A stretch of 25,325 nucleotides of DNA from DATGQT01 sp033720695. GTDB taxonomy: Bacteria; Bacteroidota; Rhodothermia; Rhodothermales; Rubricoccaceae. Position numbers and translations under genes: made by a program. Each line of letters opens with the position of its first letter. Position 1 is the first letter of the stretch. The DNA lies in assembly GCA_033720695.1 (NCBI GenBank), contig JAWWCA010000018.1, positions 1 through 25,325 of the forward strand. The letters run 5' to 3'. Shown piece by piece: positions 23,736 through 25,325 of this stretch. Below the pieces are notes generated by a model. The model worked only from the letters and a program-made list of their open reading frames with translations. It was not told where the DNA came from and did no database searches.

Positions 23736-23763
23736 ATAGGGGCGCACCGTGGTGCGCCCCTAT
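23736..23763. terminator. perfect hairpin between rpoZ and coaBC (possible terminator or operator)
   Basis: Arms ATAGGGGCGCAC (23736-23747) and GTGCGCCCCTAT (23752-23763) form a perfect 12-bp stem with loop CGTG. It shares the TAGGGGCG outer stem with the tsf terminator. No good U-tract follows, and its last three bases are the first three of the promoter-like TATCTTCGG. Confidence 0.5.
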
Positions 23764-23769
23764 CTTCGG
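23761..23769 (+). promoter_or_regulatory. putative -7 promoter element upstream of coaBC
   Basis: TATCTTCGG lies 21 bp before the coaBC ATG and is identical to the elements before the SBBP gene and plsX. No TTG is seen 19-21 nt upstream, where the hairpin arm sits instead. Confidence 0.4.
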
Positions 23770-23790
23770 TTCGGCCCGCCTCGTCGTCCC

Positions 23791-25074
23791 ATGCCCGACC
23801 CCCGCCTCCGTGGCAAGAAGCTCGTCCTCGGCGTTACCGGCAGCATCGCCGCCTACAAGGCCGCCGAGCTCGTCCGGCTCCTCGTCAAGGCCGAGGCCGA
23901 GGTGCAGCCGATCCTGACGGCCGGGGCCGCCCGGTTCATCGCGCCGCTCACGATCGCGACGCTGGCGAAGCGCGAGGTGCTCACCGAGGTGTTCCCCGAG
24001 GGCGACCCCGGATCAAGTCCGGGGCAGGCTCAGGGCGGCGTCTGGACGAAGCACGTGGACCTCGGGCTCTGGGCCGACGGCCTCGTCGTGGCGCCGGCCT
24101 CGGCCAACACCCTCGCTCGCCTCGCCCACGGCCTCTGCGACGACATGCTGACGGCGACGGTCCTCTCGGCCCGCTGCCCCGTCCTCGTCGCCCCCGCGAT
24201 GGACCACGACATGTGGCACCACCCGGCCACGCAGGCCAACGTCGAGGCGCTGCGGGGCCACGGCTACACCGTCCTTGACCCCGCGCACGGCGAGCTGGCG
24301 AGCGGGCTCGTCGGCAAGGGGCGGCTCCCGGAGCCGGAGGCGCTCGCGGCCGCCATCGCAGACTGGCTGGGGGCGCGCCCCGGGCCCCGAGCCCCGGGCG
24401 GCGGGCCGCTCGCGGGCCGGAAGGTGCTCGTGACGGCGGGGCCGACGCGGGAGGCGATCGACCCCGTCCGCTTCCTCTCGAACGGCTCGACCGGCACGAT
24501 GGGCTTCGCCCTCGCCGCCGCCGCCGCCCGGCGCGGCGCCGACGTGACCCTCCTCGCCGGGCCCGTCGGCCTCGCCACCCCCGAGGGCGTCACGCGCGAG
24601 GACGTCGTCAGCGCCGACGACCTCCACCGCGCGGCGCTCCAGCACGCCGACGCCGACCTCGTGATCGCCGCCGCCGCCGTGGCCGACTACGCCCCCGCCG
24701 AGCCGAGCGCGCACAAGCGGAAGAAGGGGGACGACGACCTCACCCTTCGTCTCCGCCGCACGCCCGACGTCCTCGCCGCCCTCGGCGAGCGGAAGCGCGA
24801 CGGGCAGACCCTCGTTGGCTTCGCGCTCGAAACGCGCGGTCCCACAGAGGGCTCAGGGCCGACGCCCGAGGACCACGCGCGAGACAAGCTCCGCCGCAAG
24901 CGGCTCGACTGGATCGTCCTCAACCACGCCGACGAGGCCGGCGCCGGCTTCGGCACGGGCACCAACCGCGTCATTCTCCTCGGCGCTGACGGGTCCCGGC
25001 AGGTCCTGCCCCAGGCTCCGAAGGTCGAGATCGCCGAGACGCTGCTGGACCTCCTGACGGCGGAGGGGGGATGA
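23791..25074 (+). CDS. coaBC: bifunctional phosphopantothenoylcysteine decarboxylase / phosphopantothenate-cysteine ligase
   Basis: CoaBC joins cysteine to 4'-phosphopantothenate and decarboxylates the product, two steps of coenzyme A synthesis. The 427-residue protein starts with a flavin-dependent CoaC domain: VTGSIAAYKAAEL (15-27), catalytic His88 in KHVDLGLWAD, PASANTLARLAHGLCDDML (102-120) and APAMDHDMW (134-142). The CoaB domain follows: VTAGPTREAIDPVRFLSN (214-231), AAAVADYAP (294-302) and a Lys-rich KRKK (309-312). Residue 171 is Ser in LASGLVGKGR, where the E. coli enzyme has its active-site Cys; I recall Ser there in related bacteria but cannot verify it. Residues 72-79 (DPGSSPGQ) are encoded by a palindromic insertion. 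The start at MPDPRLRGKK follows the promoter-like element. Confidence 0.95.
   Translation: MPDPRLRGKKLVLGVTGSIAAYKAAELVRLLVKAEAEVQPILTAGAARFIAPLTIATLAKREVLTEVFPEGDPGSSPGQAQGGVWTKHVDLGLWADGLVVAPASANTLARLAHGLCDDMLTATVLSARCPVLVAPAMDHDMWHHPATQANVEALRGHGYTVLDPAHGELASGLVGKGRLPEPEALAAAIADWLGARPGPRAPGGGPLAGRKVLVTAGPTREAIDPVRFLSNGSTGTMGFALAAAAARRGADVTLLAGPVGLATPEGVTREDVVSADDLHRAALQHADADLVIAAAAVADYAPAEPSAHKRKKGDDDLTLRLRRTPDVLAALGERKRDGQTLVGFALETRGPTEGSGPTPEDHARDKLRRKRLDWIVLNHADEAGAGFGTGTNRVILLGADGSRQVLPQAPKVEIAETLLDLLTAEGG
24006..24024. repeat. palindromic element inside coaBC
   Basis: CCCCGGA (24006-24012) and TCCGGGG (24018-24024) flank a TCAAG loop. The 19-bp element encodes part of DPGSSPGQ in a surface-loop position just before the catalytic His segment. 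It has the form of small palindromic repeats known to be scattered, sometimes in frame, through other bacterial genomes, notably Alphaproteobacteria. Confidence 0.65.
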
Positions 25075-25325
25075 CCGAGCCGGCGCCGCGCTTCCTGGCC
25101 CTCGGCGACTCCTACACCATCGGGGAGGGCGTGGCGCCGGAGGAGCGGTGGCCCAGCCGGCTCGCCGCACGTCTCCGCGCGGAGGGCGTGCCGCTCCAGG
25201 ACCCCGAGGTCGTCGCCGTGACCGGGTGGACGACCGACGAGCTCGCGGGGGGCCTCGACGCGGCGGAGGCCGGGGGGCGCGTGCAGGGGCGCTACGCCCT
25301 CGTCACCCTCCTCGTCGGCGTCAAC
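25071..25325 (+). CDS. SGNH/GDSL-family hydrolase, N-terminal fragment (cut by window edge)
   Basis: The first 85 residues are visible. FLALGDSYTIGEG (8-20) is SGNH block I with the nucleophilic Ser at 14. VTGWTTDEL near 49-57 supplies the block II Gly, and the window ends at LLVGVN, the start of block III (GxN). The family hydrolyses esters such as lipids or acylated sugars; the substrate is not predictable here. No signal peptide is present, so it is probably cytoplasmic. The ATG overlaps the coaBC TGA (ATGA) with a G-rich run before it, which suggests translational coupling. Confidence 0.85.
   Translation, partial: MTEPAPRFLALGDSYTIGEGVAPEERWPSRLAARLRAEGVPLQDPEVVAVTGWTTDELAGGLDAAEAGGRVQGRYALVTLLVGVN

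Overview
The window looks like a chromosomal segment around dnaA from a very GC-rich member of the Bacteroidota/Rhodothermota group, plausibly Rubricoccaceae-like. Supporting points are two secreted proteins with Por/type IX-style C-terminal domains, a Bacteroidota-type omega subunit, almost no Shine-Dalgarno sequences, and promoter-like sites resembling the Bacteroidota -7 element (TAnnTTTG). The taxon is inferred from protein character only.

Left block (1-9356, all minus strand). Reading outward from the dnaA region, it holds yceD (DUF177), rpmF, plsX, fabH, fabD and fabG, the conserved L32/fatty-acid and phospholipid precursor cluster. Then come a large beta-propeller-like (SBBP repeat) secreted protein, a small membrane or envelope protein of unknown function, a DEAD-box RNA helicase, and the first codons of a secreted protein cut by the window edge.

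Centre (9357-10051). A gene-free stretch of about 695 bp separates the minus-strand block from dnaA. It carries one good DnaA box of the high-GC type (TGTGGACAA), several dyads, a very strong hairpin and AT-richer patches. It is a candidate for oriC and/or the dnaA control region.

Right block (10052-25325, mostly plus strand). It starts with dnaA, dnaN and a sugar-phosphate nucleotidyltransferase. An oppositely oriented ECF-type sigma factor and a probable membrane anti-sigma partner follow. Next is the translation cluster rplM-rpsI-rpsB-tsf, a strong terminator, a secreted Asp-box protein with a type IX sorting domain, pyrH-frr, tRNA-Ser(GGA), and yicC-gmk-rpoZ-coaBC. A truncated SGNH/GDSL hydrolase that overlaps coaBC by four bases ends the window.

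The genes are mostly ordinary housekeeping functions. The unusual content lies in the spacers: a recurring TAnCTTCnG promoter-like element (three copies with TTG exactly 21 nt upstream, one with 19), seven-base tandem repeats in three spacers (two ending 5-6 nt before a start codon), two hairpins sharing a TAGGGGCG outer stem, and a palindromic element inserted in frame in coaBC. No CRISPR array, transposase, prophage or defence system is visible.
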